Below, one piece after another: positions 43,900 to 54,945 of a stretch of 64,000 bases of DNA. Source of the stretch: Cordilura impudica (lineage: Eukaryota > Arthropoda > Insecta > Diptera > Scathophagidae); assembly GCA_963682025.1 (NCBI GenBank), contig OY821519.1:74704314-74768313 (forward strand), read 5' to 3'. A program made the translations under genes and the position numbers. Below the pieces are notes generated by a model. It was not told the DNA's origin, searched no databases, and saw nothing but the letters and a program-made list of their open reading frames with translations. The number at the start of each line of letters is the position of its first letter. Positions within the stretch are counted from its first letter, which is position 1.

Positions 43900-45680
43900 T
43901 TAAAAAAATCAGATGAGTCCGATCACAGGGGAGATGTGTAAACATCAAGTGATTAAAGATCTTTTATGACACTTTTTAAAATCAAACAGAAACCGTCATA
44001 TACATATGTATCACTTATAGCAATCAACTGCAGGGGCTCTGCTAATATAAAAACATTTAAACTGCTTAATTATTAATTTATCGTTTTTAATTTTTTGTTT
44101 TTCATTTATAATTTTTAATTTTTCATTTTTTATTTTTTATTTTTTATTTTTTATTTTTTATTTTTCATTTTTTATTTTTTATTTTCATTTTTTATTTTTC
44201 ATGTTTTCATTTTTAATTTTTCATTTCTCATTTTTTGTTTTTCATTTTTCATTTTTTATTTTTCATATTTTCATTTTTCATTTTTCGTTTTTCGTTTTTT
44301 ATTTTTCATTTTTCATTTTCATTTTTCATTTTTATACCTTATACCACTATGTGGTTTGGGTATAATGGATTTCTGCTGCTGTTTGTAACTACCAAAAATA
44401 TTTGACCTATAACCATCTTTTATTATACTGATCGACTCAGAATCACTTTCTGAGCCGATTTGGCGATGTCCGTCCGCCCGACCGTCTATGTGTCCATGTA
44501 AACCTTGTAATCACACTACAGGTCGCAAATATGAATATATTTTGATGGAATTTGGTATATAAGCTTTTGGCATAGCATAAACGCTATTGAAACTGTTGAA
44601 AATCGGTCCATGTTCAGACCTAGTCCCCATACAAATGACCCCTTTGAAATCAACATAAATTGCCATAAGATCCAAACTATCACATAGATCTTTGTCAAAT
44701 TGGGTTTGTATGTGCTTATTGTATCCATTAATCAGTAGTCCAAAATAATCCCTATAGGACAATTCTTAGTCATAGGCCCCATATAGAACTGCTTCCCGAT
44801 CTTCACTTAAATCTATCAAAAAACAAAAATATTACACAGATTTTTCTCAAATTTGGTGTGTGTAAATTTTTTCAAAATATAAGTGACTTTATCAAATATG
44901 GTCAGGATCGGTCCATTTTGCGACCTACTCCCGATATAAATATAGCACCCGATATGAATTTTTTCATATCTACAGCCAAAAAAAATTATTAACAATGGTA
45001 CTCAAATTTGATTTATGCTTATTTTCTATATCCAATTAGTTGGACCGAAGAGATAGGGTCTCTAAACCGTAGTATAGGGGGTCTAGACCGACTATAATTT
45101 CTAAGTTTTTTATTTTTAATTTTTAATTTTTAATTTTTTAATTTTTAATTTTTATTATTCATTTTTTATTTTTCTTTCTTAATTTTTTATTCCTCATTTT
45201 TCATTTTTAATATTTCGTTTTTCATTTTTATTTTGAATTTTTCATTTTTATTTTTCATTTTTTATTTTTATTTTGAATTTTTCATTTTTTATTTTTTATT
45301 TGTCATTTTTCGTTTTTTATTTTTAATTTTTCATTTTCATTTTTATTGTTAATTTTAATTTTTTTAATTTTAATTTTCATTTTTCATTTTTCGTTTCTCA
45401 TTTTTTATTTTTTATTATCTATTTTTTATTTTTTATTTTTTATTTTTAATTTTTCATTTTTCTTTTTTTATTTTTCTTTTTTTAGTTTTCATTTTCATTT
45501 TTATTTCTCATTTTTCATTTTTCATTTTCAAACAGGTTATTACATATCATAATTTGTTCACCAATACAATCATAAGTCACACCGATTTTGTCTTACGTGT
45601 CACATATTACGCTATTTTTGTGATTGTATTGTGAAGTAGAAATTTACCCGCCTGCGCGTATAAATGTTTACATATCAAAA
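43900..45680 (-). repeat. Composite repeat, copy II: tail-array-module-array-leader (reverse)
   Basis: Parts: tail 43900-44080 (GGGGAGATGTGTAAACATCA, CTTATAGCAATCAACTGCAG), array 44080-44335, module M 44337-45100, array 45103-45530, leader 45530-45680 (CAATCATAAGTCACACCGAT, GTGATTGTATTGTGAAGTAG). It is the reverse complement, part for part, of copy I but has a single module and shorter arrays. Confidence 0.8.
44337..45100 (-). repeat. Dispersed module M, in composite copy II
   Basis: Reverse M: TACCACTATGTGGTTTGGGT at its end, GATCGACTCAGAATCACTTT with CTGAGCCGAT (hairpin), GTGTCCATGTAAACCTTG, CTGCTTCCCGATCTTCACTT, GGTCAGGATCGGTCCATTTT, CAATTAGTTGGACCGAAGAG. The 83- and 70-codon minus ORFs are incidental. 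Confidence 0.8.
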
Positions 45681-46254
45681 AAATAATTCAAATAATGCTT
45701 GCGAAAAAAGATTAGAGAAAAAACGTGTCTTCACATTTTTTCGAACTCACTCCTTTGTGCTATAAATTCGATGAAAATATTTTATTATGTACCCAAGATT
45801 CTTAAACTAAACAATTTCAAAAAGTTAAAATTTAAGGTTATTTCGTTCCTAACATGGATTTGACATTAAATTGATTTTTTTTATAAGAAAACTTTGAAAC
45901 AATATTTCACGTGTTTACATTGATGAGGGTCATGTTTATTTTCAATTTAACACACAGAAAGATCAAAGTATTTGTTTTGAATGAATGTGACAGTAACAGC
46001 AAATAAATATACCAATCTTATAGGTAAATAAAAGCAAAAAAGGGGAATAAAAAAAACTAATCCAAAACAAATATTTATTTTTTCACATTTCAGATTGAAA
46101 ACAACAAGTGATATGAGTGATTACAAAATACAAGCAAAACAAAATGACTAGCCAACAATTTTTCCGATAGAATTTGAAATTGTAAAAAAAAAACACAAAA
46201 AATTTAATTCTAATAAAAAGGAAATATTTTATTCGAAAGATCAGTACACAGTAT

Positions 46255-46520
46255 CAAAATTTGAAAATTATTTTGGGCATATGACTAGCGCGGCTATCCT
46301 TGAAGAAGCGCATTCTGGACATCTAATTTTGTGTCACTTTTTCGAGCACTGGTGGTCGTGTGTTTCGAATTACACGAAAAATATTGGCCTCCAAGGCGTC
46401 AAATTGTTGCTGGTTTATCAGCATATAGCAATGACTTAATATAACCGCGCACGAAATAATCGAGAGTTATTAAATCGCACGACCTTGGAGGCCAATTGAT
46501 AGATCCATTTCCCACATCCG
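46255..46520 (-). pseudogene. Mariner-family transposase C-terminal fragment, second copy
   Basis: Very similar to 34300-34580: both strands share GAAGCGCATTCTG, TTTTTCGAG, GGCCTCCAAGG, GGTTTATCAGCA, GAAATAATCGAGAG and GGCCAATTGA-type blocks. The minus reading is the end of a mariner transposase. More decayed than the first copy. 45680-46250 is plain intron-like DNA. Confidence 0.65.
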
Positions 46521-47430
46521 ATTTTCCTTAATATTAATATTGATATTATTTATTATTAATATTAAATCATAAAATATCTCAGTAATTTATTTTTATTTTA
46601 TTCTTTATATGATTTCTTCGATAGAAAAATAACATTATTCAAATGAATTCCTGCATCTCACTTATGATAAGAATACAAACAATTTACATTTTACTCAACG
46701 TGCTGTATTAGTTTAAACAATAGCAGAATGAGATTGTAAAGGCATTTGTAAGTGATTAAACATGTAATGAAGTAAAAATAAACGACATAAGTACGGGAAC
46801 AATGACAACGTAAAGCTCATTGTAATCTATTGTTTTGTTATGAAATGCAAAAAAATAAAAAGGTAAAAAGCACAATAAACCCAAACGTACAACAGCTTAC
46901 GACTCACACATTCATTAATTCGTTAAAATTGTTGAAGGCGTTAAAACGAGATATAAATAAATAGAAAAGCGCAAAACACAATGGATTACATTGACTTTAA
47001 AAAAATATATATAAAATAAATATTTCATTCATTTCGTTTCAACTAACATTAAAGATTTTTTTCTAGCCAAGACTGAAGAAGGGCAGCAAGTGATTACATT
47101 AAAAAATCAAGCAAAAACCAAAGTAAATATAAATGTTTTTTATTTTTATACATGAAAAGGTATTGCATATTTCTACTTAATTAATTTTAAGAATTTGGCG
47201 CACTGCCGGTTCCACAGAATCGATATTTCGTGCATGTTAGTCGAATCAACTAACATTAGTCATAACGCATAAAATAATTTGGTTGGGCTCCATGGTTAAA
47301 AAAGTGTAAAAATTACTTTTTATATAGCAATAACAATTTCTAAGTTGATTTCTGGGATTTAGAAATGGGACCTCAAAGTTGCTATATATTTGACACAGTA
47401 ATTATCAGGATCTATACCACAAATTAGAAT
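46520..47430. other. Intron-like noncoding stretch
   Basis: AT-rich, no ORF of interest. Nothing recognised. Confidence 0.45.
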
Positions 47431-47439
47431 ATAAATTAT

Positions 47440-48180
47440 ACTAGCTGAACCCGGTGTGCTTCGCTACCCCTCATCGTTATAAAATGAAATTAAATAAAAA
47501 AAAAAAATATTTATAAATTAACAAAATATTATTTATTTAATTTAGAATTAATTATTGCACTAACAACTTTATATAGCCAAGGGCTTAATAGAAGTTATTA
47601 TGGATTTTAATTTTTCTGAAAAGGGCGTGGTCCCGCCCAGTTTTCTTGTAGTGCTATTTCTATTAATTTCAATACGACATATACCAAATATCATCGCTGT
47701 AGGTTAAAAATGGCTGAGATATGACGATTTTAAATGTTAGGTTATATGGGCGGAACCACGCCCCTTTGCCCACTAACAACTTTATGTAGTTAAGAACTTA
47801 TTATTTCGCAAAAATATCCTTTTGTGAAAATTTCATGACGATCCTTCCAGTAGTTTAGAAGATATTACGATTTTTTATTTTTCTAAAAAGGGGCGTGGTC
47901 CTGCACACTTTTATTCTGTTATGTATTTCTATTCATCCAAATACCATATGTACCAAATATGACCGTTGTAGGTCACAAAATTCCCGAAATATGACGATTT
48001 CAAATTTTGGGTTATATGGGCGTGGCACCGCCCCTTTGTCCAATCAAAAATATATAGCCTATTATTCCTTCCAGAGTCACAGTAACGCGCTGTGAAAATT
48101 TCAGGAAGATGGGTTCAGGGGTTTGGCCTCCTATAAAGCACAAACAAACACACATTCATTTTTATATATATAGATTGAAA
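47440..48180 (+). repeat. Dispersed repeat of the CCCGGTGTGCTTCGCTACCC / GGGCGTGG type
   Basis: Starts CTAGCTGAACCCGGTGTGCT, contains repeated GGGCGTGGTCC and its complement CCACGCCCCTTTG, GTGAAAATTTCAGGAAGAT, and ends CATTTTTATATATATAGATT. Related to 48340-48660 and 52880-53420. Noncoding; a non-autonomous retroelement or DNA element seen widely in flies, class unknown to me. Its GC-rich blocks stand out from the background. Confidence 0.65.
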
Positions 48181-48339
48181 GCAGATTAATTATAATTTAA
48201 GGTAAAATGGGGCGAAAAAGGGGGATTTGGTAATAAAAAAATGTATGGCTACCTTACCTGTAGATAAAAAGTGTATAAAACTTTAGGTAAATACATATTA
48301 CAAAAAAAGTATTTTGTATAGCAAACATTGTTAGTGGTA

Positions 48340-48660
48340 TAAGTAAGTATCTGAATTAAAAAAAAGGGGGCGGTGAAGTGGGCGTGGTTCATAGTTATAT
48401 GCCGACGTTAACAGTATTAAGAGCAATATACTACCAAATAAAAAAAATCCGTTGGAAGGAACAAATTTGTACAGAGAACAAAAAGTTTAAAACTTTCAAA
48501 CAAAATTTGGCGTGAAAGTGGGCGTGGTCGAAAAAAGGTACCCTATTAATCATGCCAGAGCCCCAGTTAAATGCTGTGAAAATTTCAGGAAGATCGGTCC
48601 AGAGGTTTGGTGTCCTATTAGGTACAAACAAACAAACAAATAAACAAACACACATTCCAT
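48340..48660 (+). repeat. GGGCGTGG-type dispersed repeat, partial copy
   Basis: GTGGGCGTGGTTCATAG, GTGGGCGTGGTCG, then GCTGTGAAAATTTCAGGAAG and ACAAACACACATTCCATTTT, matching the 3' half of 47440-48180. Confidence 0.65.
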
Positions 48661-48897
48661 TTTATGTAAATTATATTATTCAATGGAGCTACTAATACCT
48701 TAGGTGTATATACGAGGGCGAATCAATAAGTCCGTGACGTTTCGACCTTACCTCGCAGTTATATGAAATGCAACACTGCTCCCATCAAGCACCACCTTTT
48801 AGGAGACTACTGCAAAGTTTTGAGCAAGTTCCGTCATTTACTTTGCGTTTAACGGCTGTTCAAAACATACAACCTCGTGGCTTTTTTTTTTTTTTAA

Positions 48898-50700
48898 ATG
48901 GAAAAAACTGAATTTCGAGTGCTCATTAAACATTATTTAAAAAAAAAAAAAACCGTCAATCAAACCAAGGAAAAGCTTGGTAAATACTATGGGGACTCTG
49001 CATCATCGATGTCAATGTTAAACAAGAAAATTATAGTCGGTATAGACCAACTATGCGATGCCCTATACCATGCGTTTAGAGACAATAGCTCTTAGGCCCA
49101 AATAACTGGATATGGAAAATAAGCATAAACCAAATTTGAGTGGGATTTTTATTATTTTTTTGGCTGCAGATATGAAAAAGTTCATATCGGATGCTATATC
49201 TATACGGGGACTAAGACCAAAAATGGACCGATCCTGACCATGTCTGGAAAAGTCTCTTTTATTTTGCAAAAATATATACCAACAAAATTTGAGAAGAATA
49301 AGTGCAATATTTTTGTTTTTTGATAGATTTAAGTGAAGATCGGGAAGCAGCTCTATATGGGGCCTATTACTAAGAGTTGTCCCATAGGTATCATTTTTGA
49401 ACTACACATTGGTGGATGTAATAAACGCATACAAACCCAATTTGAGCAAGATCTGTATGACAATTTTGATGTTATGGCAATTAATGTGGATTTCATAGGG
49501 CTCATTTGTATGGGGACTAGGTCTGAACATGGACCGATTCTCACCAATTTCAATAGAGTTCATCCTATGGCCGACAAAAGCTTATATACCCAATTTCGTG
49601 GAAATGTATTCATAGTTGCGACCTGCAGTTTCATTACAAAGTTTACATGGACACACAGACGGACGGACATCGTTAAATCGAATCAGATACTGATTCTGAT
49701 TTGATCGGTGTAATAAAAGATTGGTCTAGGTCAAATATTTTTGGTAGTTACAAACAGCAGCACAAAGTCATTATACCCAAACCACATAGTGGTATAGGGT
49801 ATAAAAAGTGGTTTGCTGACTTTCGTTGTGGTCGCACAATTACAAATTACGCTGAACGTTCTGTAAGGCCAACTGAGGTCAGTACACCCGAAAATGACAA
49901 AAAAAAATCCACGATATGGTGTTGGCCGATCGAAGAGTAAAACTGCGTGAGATTGTTGATGCCATAGGCATTTCATATGGCAGTGTGGTGTCGATTTTAA
50001 GTGATCAGTTGGGTTTAAGAAAGCTGTCTGCAAAATAGGTACCGCATATGCTCAAAATTTACAATAAAAGTAATCGTGTGACAGCTTCAAAGGATTGTTT
50101 GGAGTTGTTAAACCGCAATTCAAATGAGTTTTTGCGGGGTTTTGTAACTGTGGATGAAACATGGATCCATTACAACACGCCGGAGACCAAGCAGCAGTCT
50201 AAATGGGTTTTTACAGGTGAACCGGCTCCGAAGAAGGCCAAGGTAAGTTTGTCGGCCAATAAGGTGATGGCAACAGTTTTTTTGGGTTGCAATAAATTAC
50301 GAATATTATGCCAAATTATTGGACCGATTTAGCGAGGATGTAAAAAAAAACGACCACATATCATTAAGATATTGTACGGGTGCACACGTGTGCAATCTCA
50401 ATTCAAAATTCCTTGAATTGGGCGACGAATTGGTACCTCATCCGCCATATTCTCCGGACTTAGCCCCCAGTGATTATTTCCTATTTCCAAACCTAAAGAA
50501 ATGGATCGGTGGAAAGAGATTTAGCTCCAACGATGAAATTATTGATCAAACAAATACTTATTTTATGGACCTCGAAAAATCCTATTTTTTTGAAGGGATA
50601 CAAAAATTGGAGAAACGTTGGACTAAGTGTATTGAGCTAAAAGGAGATTATGTTAAGGAAAATTCTACACAATGTTCTGTGACAGATTTAAGAACGAAAA
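48898..50700 (+). pseudogene. Mariner 3 transposase, split and frameshifted
   Basis: ATG 48898 (MEKTEFRVLIKH), with the helix-turn-helix up to YGDSASSMSMLNK, where module M is inserted. It resumes at 49807 with KWFADFRCGRT. Shifts occur near 49910 and 50030, then 50048-50332 gives the first catalytic block VTVDETWIHYNTPE. A further shift near 50290 and a small deletion remove the HQDNA block with the second catalytic D. The third block, LVPHPPYSPDLAPSDYFLF, and the C-terminus EGIQKLEKRWTKCI are intact in 50319-50792. It lacks an essential residue and is inactive. Confidence 0.85.
49027..49805 (+). repeat. Dispersed module M, complete copy with exact ends (779 bp)
   Basis: Because it interrupts the mariner 3 coding frame, both ends can be placed: it starts AAAATTATAGTCGGTATAGA and ends CACATAGTGGTATAGGGTAT plus AAA. 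The host frame on the two sides (SMLNK / KWFADF) shares only AAG, so any duplication is very short. No ORF longer than about 120 codons and no inverted ends. Confidence 0.85.
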
Positions 50701-50849
50701 TTTTTTTTTTTTTTAAATTTAAGTCACCATTGAAGAATCCCGATAATATTATATGCTATATGGAGGTACGAGACCAGTCTACAAGAGAGTGATAATTTTC
50801 ATAATCTATACCTAGCGATGCCAACTTAGCACTTATCTAGCTAGATATA

Positions 50850-51617
50850 TCTGTGGTTTTCTAGAATAACCGCATATGGTTTAAAATAAAAATGTTCAGG
50901 GGAGCCAAAAAAACGTTATATTTGAAATTACGGGCTCGATATACAGTGTTTAGAACATTTTATTTAACAGTCCTGCAGATATGGGCAATATATAAAATTC
51001 TGAGTCAAAAATCTTCAGAGGAATCGATCTTAGAGAAGGACGAAGAAACAATATGTAAATTACACTTAAAGTGTGTGCAGATAAAACAACTTATGTCGAC
51101 AAACGTCGTTTTCTTTGAAAAAGAAAACTACCAATGCAACCACCCATGTAGACATAAGTTGTTGTTGCTTGAAAAATAGAATTTTTTGTTCGTCAACAAA
51201 AAGTTAGCGGAACTTTGGATGATTATATAATAACGTATCAAGAATAATAGTGACAAAAAATAACAGAAATAAACACACAAGTTTTTATAAGTGGTTATTA
51301 CACTGAAAACTAATCCAAAATTATTTTGCATTTTTTTTTTCATTAATAACAACGTATGTTGCTATGTGTCGTTTTTTGAGAAAATAATTTGTCAGCGATC
51401 AAACGTAGGTTGACATTCGTCGTTAGTGCTGCAAATTAATTTAAGAAACATTTAAGTTACGTCGTTATTTAAAGAAAAAACTCAGAAATGGTCAACATTT
51501 AAAAAAAAAAAAAATCCAACACATGTAAAGAGCGTTAAAAATTAATATATTTGGCATCAATAACTCAAAACTGACAAAAATGGGCATACGCGGTTATTCC
51601 AGAAAACCACAGATATG
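50850..51617. mobile_element. MITE-like element with about 35-bp inverted ends
   Basis: The left end ATATCTGTGGTTTTCTAGAA with TAACCGCATATGG (50853 on) pairs with CATACGCGGTTATTCCAGAA with AACCACAGATAT (to about 51614). Inside, AACAACTTATGTCGACA (51088) and TGTAGACATAAGTTGTT (51148) form a further stem. One 95-codon ORF (50892-51179, plus) shows no similarity I recognise. About 0.76 kb. Confidence 0.75.
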
Positions 51618-51619
51618 GC

Positions 51620-52875
51620 TTTTAAATGACCCAAACCCCCTTTTTTATACTTTCCGTTCTCATTTTTAAGTGATTTTAGTTTCTTTTAATTACAATAGTA
51701 GATGTTAACCAGAACTGCATATATTTGACTTAAGTATATTTACCTATTTATAACGGATTTGATAGTACCTTGTACGACAAGTGTAAAAAGGAAGTTAGTA
51801 CCCAAACAATTATACGGATTTTGTAGGCTTTGGAGTTTTGATGTTGAAGTTGATGCCACACTGTGGCTGAAATTTTGATTTCATTGGCCAAAAGTCGAAT
51901 ATTTTTTTCGAGTTTTTTTTTTGAGTTTAAGAGAAAAACTCGTTTTCGGTAATTTTTTTTAAAAATATCTTAAAATCCAAAGCTGGTCTTGGCAAATAAT
52001 GGGTTTACGTTCTTGGCTTTATCTCACATTTTAGGAGCGTAAGTTCTACACATTTGGTTATTATACTTTAAGAATCGCATCTACAAACTCAACAGCACTT
52101 ACAAACTATTTGAATTTTTTGAATTAATTGTCTTTTATTAGCTTGGGGTCTATGTGACCCAATTCTAAAAGGTTTAATGGGATCATATTATTTTTTTTCC
52201 GAAACCTTAGACTATTAGGATAAAATATAACTTTTAAAAGTAGAAAAGTGATGAATTTTTGATACAAAGTATTTAGAAAGAGTACATTTACAGAATATTT
52301 TATGAAAATCCCATTTTTCTTGAAATCTGCAAAAATAAAATCATTGTAAAAAAAATTCTGGCATAGGGATTTACTTAAAAGTTAACACAATAAATCTGTG
52401 ACATTCATTTAACAAAGCCTTAAAGTGTCAGATCCATTTTTTTAAGAACATTTTTTAAAACTTGATAAAGGGTTTTTCCAAATTTTAACAAAAAAATTTC
52501 CCATTTTCGGTCTCAATGCGCAATAGGTTAACTAACAACGTGGTAATAAAACAATACTTCATATCTGATTATTTTTAAGTATAGAGACAAAAAAAAAATT
52601 GTGGGTTTAATCAATTTCTCAAAGTTGAAAAAAAAAAATTCTATCAAATTTCATGACCTAGTTTTTTTTGTCACAAAAGTGGTCTGGGGCATTTGCTATT
52701 TCTTGGCAAATTTTTATTGGATTTTGAATTTTTATAGCTTTTTAAAAATAAATTTAATACTGACCCCGATTCTTACAACAACTTGTGGGAAAAATTAAAC
52801 TATATTATGAAATTTTCATAAATCTTATAAAAAGTCATATTTTCCCCATATAATCAGAAATTTTCAATCGATTTT
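51620..52875. other. Intron-like noncoding stretch
   Basis: T-rich and A-rich runs, with a CGAGTTTTT...AAAAACTCG stem near 51919-51942. Nothing coding recognised. Confidence 0.45.
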
Positions 52876-52879
52876 CGGC

Positions 52880-53420
52880 GCGACTTTTCTTTATCCGATT
52901 GTCCCGAAACTTTAAATTTATTAGTTCTATACTGAAAGGTAATAAACTGCACCGCGCCTATCCACAAAATTGCAATTTACAAAATGTCCATATACGTATG
53001 ACCACTCCAGCGCCCACCAATTGATCCAATCCCGCCCATTTTTTTTCCTATTAGTCACATGAGTAATAGATGACCTCAGACAAATCAGCAAAACTGTCTC
53101 TGTCTTAGTACTCCAGATATATAATAGTTAATTTGCATGAGAGAAGCCGCGCCTACTAATCCGATCCCGCCATAGCATGGCTACTAACATTAATAATAGA
53201 TGACCTCATACAAATTTTCAGAGCTCTCCTTATCATAGTACTCAATATATATGATATTAAAATTTCATTTTGTATGGGAGATGGTACGCCCACTAGGTAT
53301 ATAAAAAAAATTGTAGCCTATATTTCTTTCTTGAAGATCTGTCCAATGGTTTAGCTTCCTATAAACTAGAAACAATCAAACATACATACTTTCGCTTTTA
53401 TATACACATATGGATTTTCA
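52880..53420 (+). repeat. Diverged CCGCGCC/CCCGCCC-type dispersed repeat
   Basis: GCGCCCACCAATTGATCCAA, GAGAAGCCGCGCCTACTAAT, ATGGGAGATGGTACGCCCAC, and the end GGTTTAGCTTCCTATAAACT with TTTATATACACATATGG follow the plan of 47440-48180 (polar GC blocks in AT-rich DNA, TATATA end). Confidence 0.5.
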
Positions 53421-53474
53421 TTATGCTAGGGGCTTTATTTCACTCTTAAAATTTTGCCATAATTTCATTATGAA

Positions 53475-53500
53475 ATAAAGCTCCATTAATGGAGCTTTAT
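53475..53500. repeat. 26-bp perfect palindrome
   Basis: ATAAAGCTCCATT followed by its exact reverse complement. No spacer. Function unknown. 53500-53880 is otherwise plain intron with a TTGTTG run at 53810-53825. Confidence 0.85.
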
Positions 53501-53881
53501 ATAATTTTTGCGTTAAGGGCCCTATTTTGTAGAGAAAACCATGGTTGCGTAGTATTTTTGTTCGACAATAAACGATTTAGTTGATTTTTTTTTTTTCAAT
53601 TTTCTACCTTGTACTTAGATAAAATTGAACAAGGTTGACAACAACATATTGTCGTCAATATCAGTAGTTGCCTTTTTCAATTTGATCCTATTGTATCGTC
53701 TTACATTTAGTCCTATTTAATGATTTGCCCTATTTTGCATAGATGTTATAATGCGTACTTACATGACATAAACATAACATTAGGACTGTTTTTGTATTAT
53801 TTGTCATTGTCGTTGTTGTTGCTGTTTTTATACATTTATCTTAATATCTGTGTGTAGTAGTTGTTGTTAAAAAGCAAATAC

Positions 53882-54031
53882 CTGTTGTTGATTTTCCCGT
53901 TGTGTACGCAAACGAGCCTCTATACATTGACGTGTTTCTATGAACGCTTTACGTTGCGCCTTCTCCTTTGGCCAATGTGTATAAATTCCGGTCAGATTGG
54001 ATAGAAATAAAGCCATTAAAGAAGCAAATAA
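53882..54031 (-). CDS. Ac3: Adenylyl cyclase exon: end of first membrane domain and linker to C1a
   Basis: 150 bp, 50 codons, phase 0 at both ends. It encodes a hydrophobic stretch (LFASLMALFLSNLTGIY, the end of transmembrane helix 6), then THWPKEKAQRKAFIETRQ, CIEARLRTQRENQQQ. The THYPAE-x-QRQAFQETRECIQARL-x-SQRENQQQ pattern is the cytosolic linker of ADCY5/ADCY6-type cyclases and runs directly into ERLLLSVLP in exon 24528-24649. The acceptor has a strong pyrimidine tract (minus strand TTTCCTTTCTTTTCTTTTAG), and the donor is CAACAG|GTATTT. Upstream exons were not found between here and the right edge. Confidence 0.9.
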
Positions 54032-54650
54032 CTAAAAGAAAAGAAAGGAAACAAACAATCACATTAGATATAAATGTACATATTTATGCATGTCTGTACC
54101 TGTACGAGTATGTTGTATAAGAATAATAAAATTTTATTTTTATTTAGATTTGAATTTTATTCAAGTTTATCATTAACAAAATAAACATAAGTTTTTATGT
54201 TTATTTTGCAACCTGAATAATGAATGTACTTAGTTTTATTAAGCATTTTGAATAAATCATTGTTATTTGTTTAGCTTAAAGGAGAATGCCACTGAAAGGC
54301 GGTAAACCAGAGCAAACTATATGACACATTTAATTTATAAAAACTTGTGTTTGTTTTACATAAGCTTCAGGTTCAAGCCAAAAACAAAGTAAATATTAAA
54401 TTATTTGCATAATTTTAATAATTAATTTTTTAAAGTTGCGGTTATGAAATTAGTAGTACATGAAGATACTTATATGAGAAAATATGTGTAGGAATATAAT
54501 TATAAAAAAAAGTAATACAGAAGAAGCATTTTCAATTAAATATTTATTTACTAGCATTAAACAAAGAAAGGTTAAATCCACAAAAAAATATGCACCCTAT
54601 CGGTTTGCTTTACGAAATTCAAAATTCTCATTGTATCAAGAGCCTTTATC
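54032..54650. other. Intron-like noncoding stretch upstream of the exon
   Basis: No ORF of interest apart from a 64-codon run at 54484-54678 that ends in module M. No splice-flanked coding segment found. Confidence 0.45.
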
Positions 54651-54654
54651 TCCC

Positions 54655-54945
54655 TTTTTATACCCTATACCACAATGACTTTGTAACTACCAAATATAGT
54701 TGACCTAGACCCATCTTTTATTATACCGATCGACTGAGAATCACTTTCTGAATCGATTTAGCGATGTCTGTCTGTCCGTCTGTCTGTCAGTCTGTGTGTC
54801 CATGTAAACGTTGTAATCAAACTACGAACGCTATTGAAATCGTTGAAAATCGATGCATGTTTCTAGTCCCCATACAAATGACACTTATGAGACCGACTTG
54901 AATTGCCATAGTATTCAAATTGTCATACAGGTCTCGATCAACAAG
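54655..54945 (-). repeat. Dispersed module M, partial reverse copy
   Basis: TTATACCCTATACCACAATG, CATCTTTTATTATACCGATC, GACTGAGAATCACTTTCTGA, GTCTGTCTGTCCGTCTGTCT, GTGTCCATGTAAACGTTGTA, TGAAAATCGATGCATG. Stops where repeat R begins. Confidence 0.7.

Larger units (their letters stand above)
48713..50800 (+). mobile_element. Mariner 3, interrupted by module M
   Basis: The left end after TA (48711-48712) reads CGAGGGCGAATCAATAAGTC, like mariner ends of the CGAGGG...AAGTCCGTG type. The transposase is on the plus strand. Module M (49027-49805) sits inside the coding region. No matching right inverted end was found, so the 3' end is probably lost near 50770. Confidence 0.8.
24650..53881 (-). other. 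Ac3: 29.2-kb intron of the adenylyl cyclase gene
   Basis: Bounded by the donor CAACAG|GTATTT at 53882/53881 and the acceptor AG at 24651-24650. It holds composite repeats I and II, four mariner copies or fragments, a Penelope-like remnant, large A-rich arrays and several MITE-like elements. No internal exon was recognised, and none is needed because the two flanking exons are contiguous in the known protein family. Confidence 0.8.

Noticed and set aside
45346..45552. Phe-rich plus-strand ORF in the reverse array
   Set aside because: Same repeat artefact as above.
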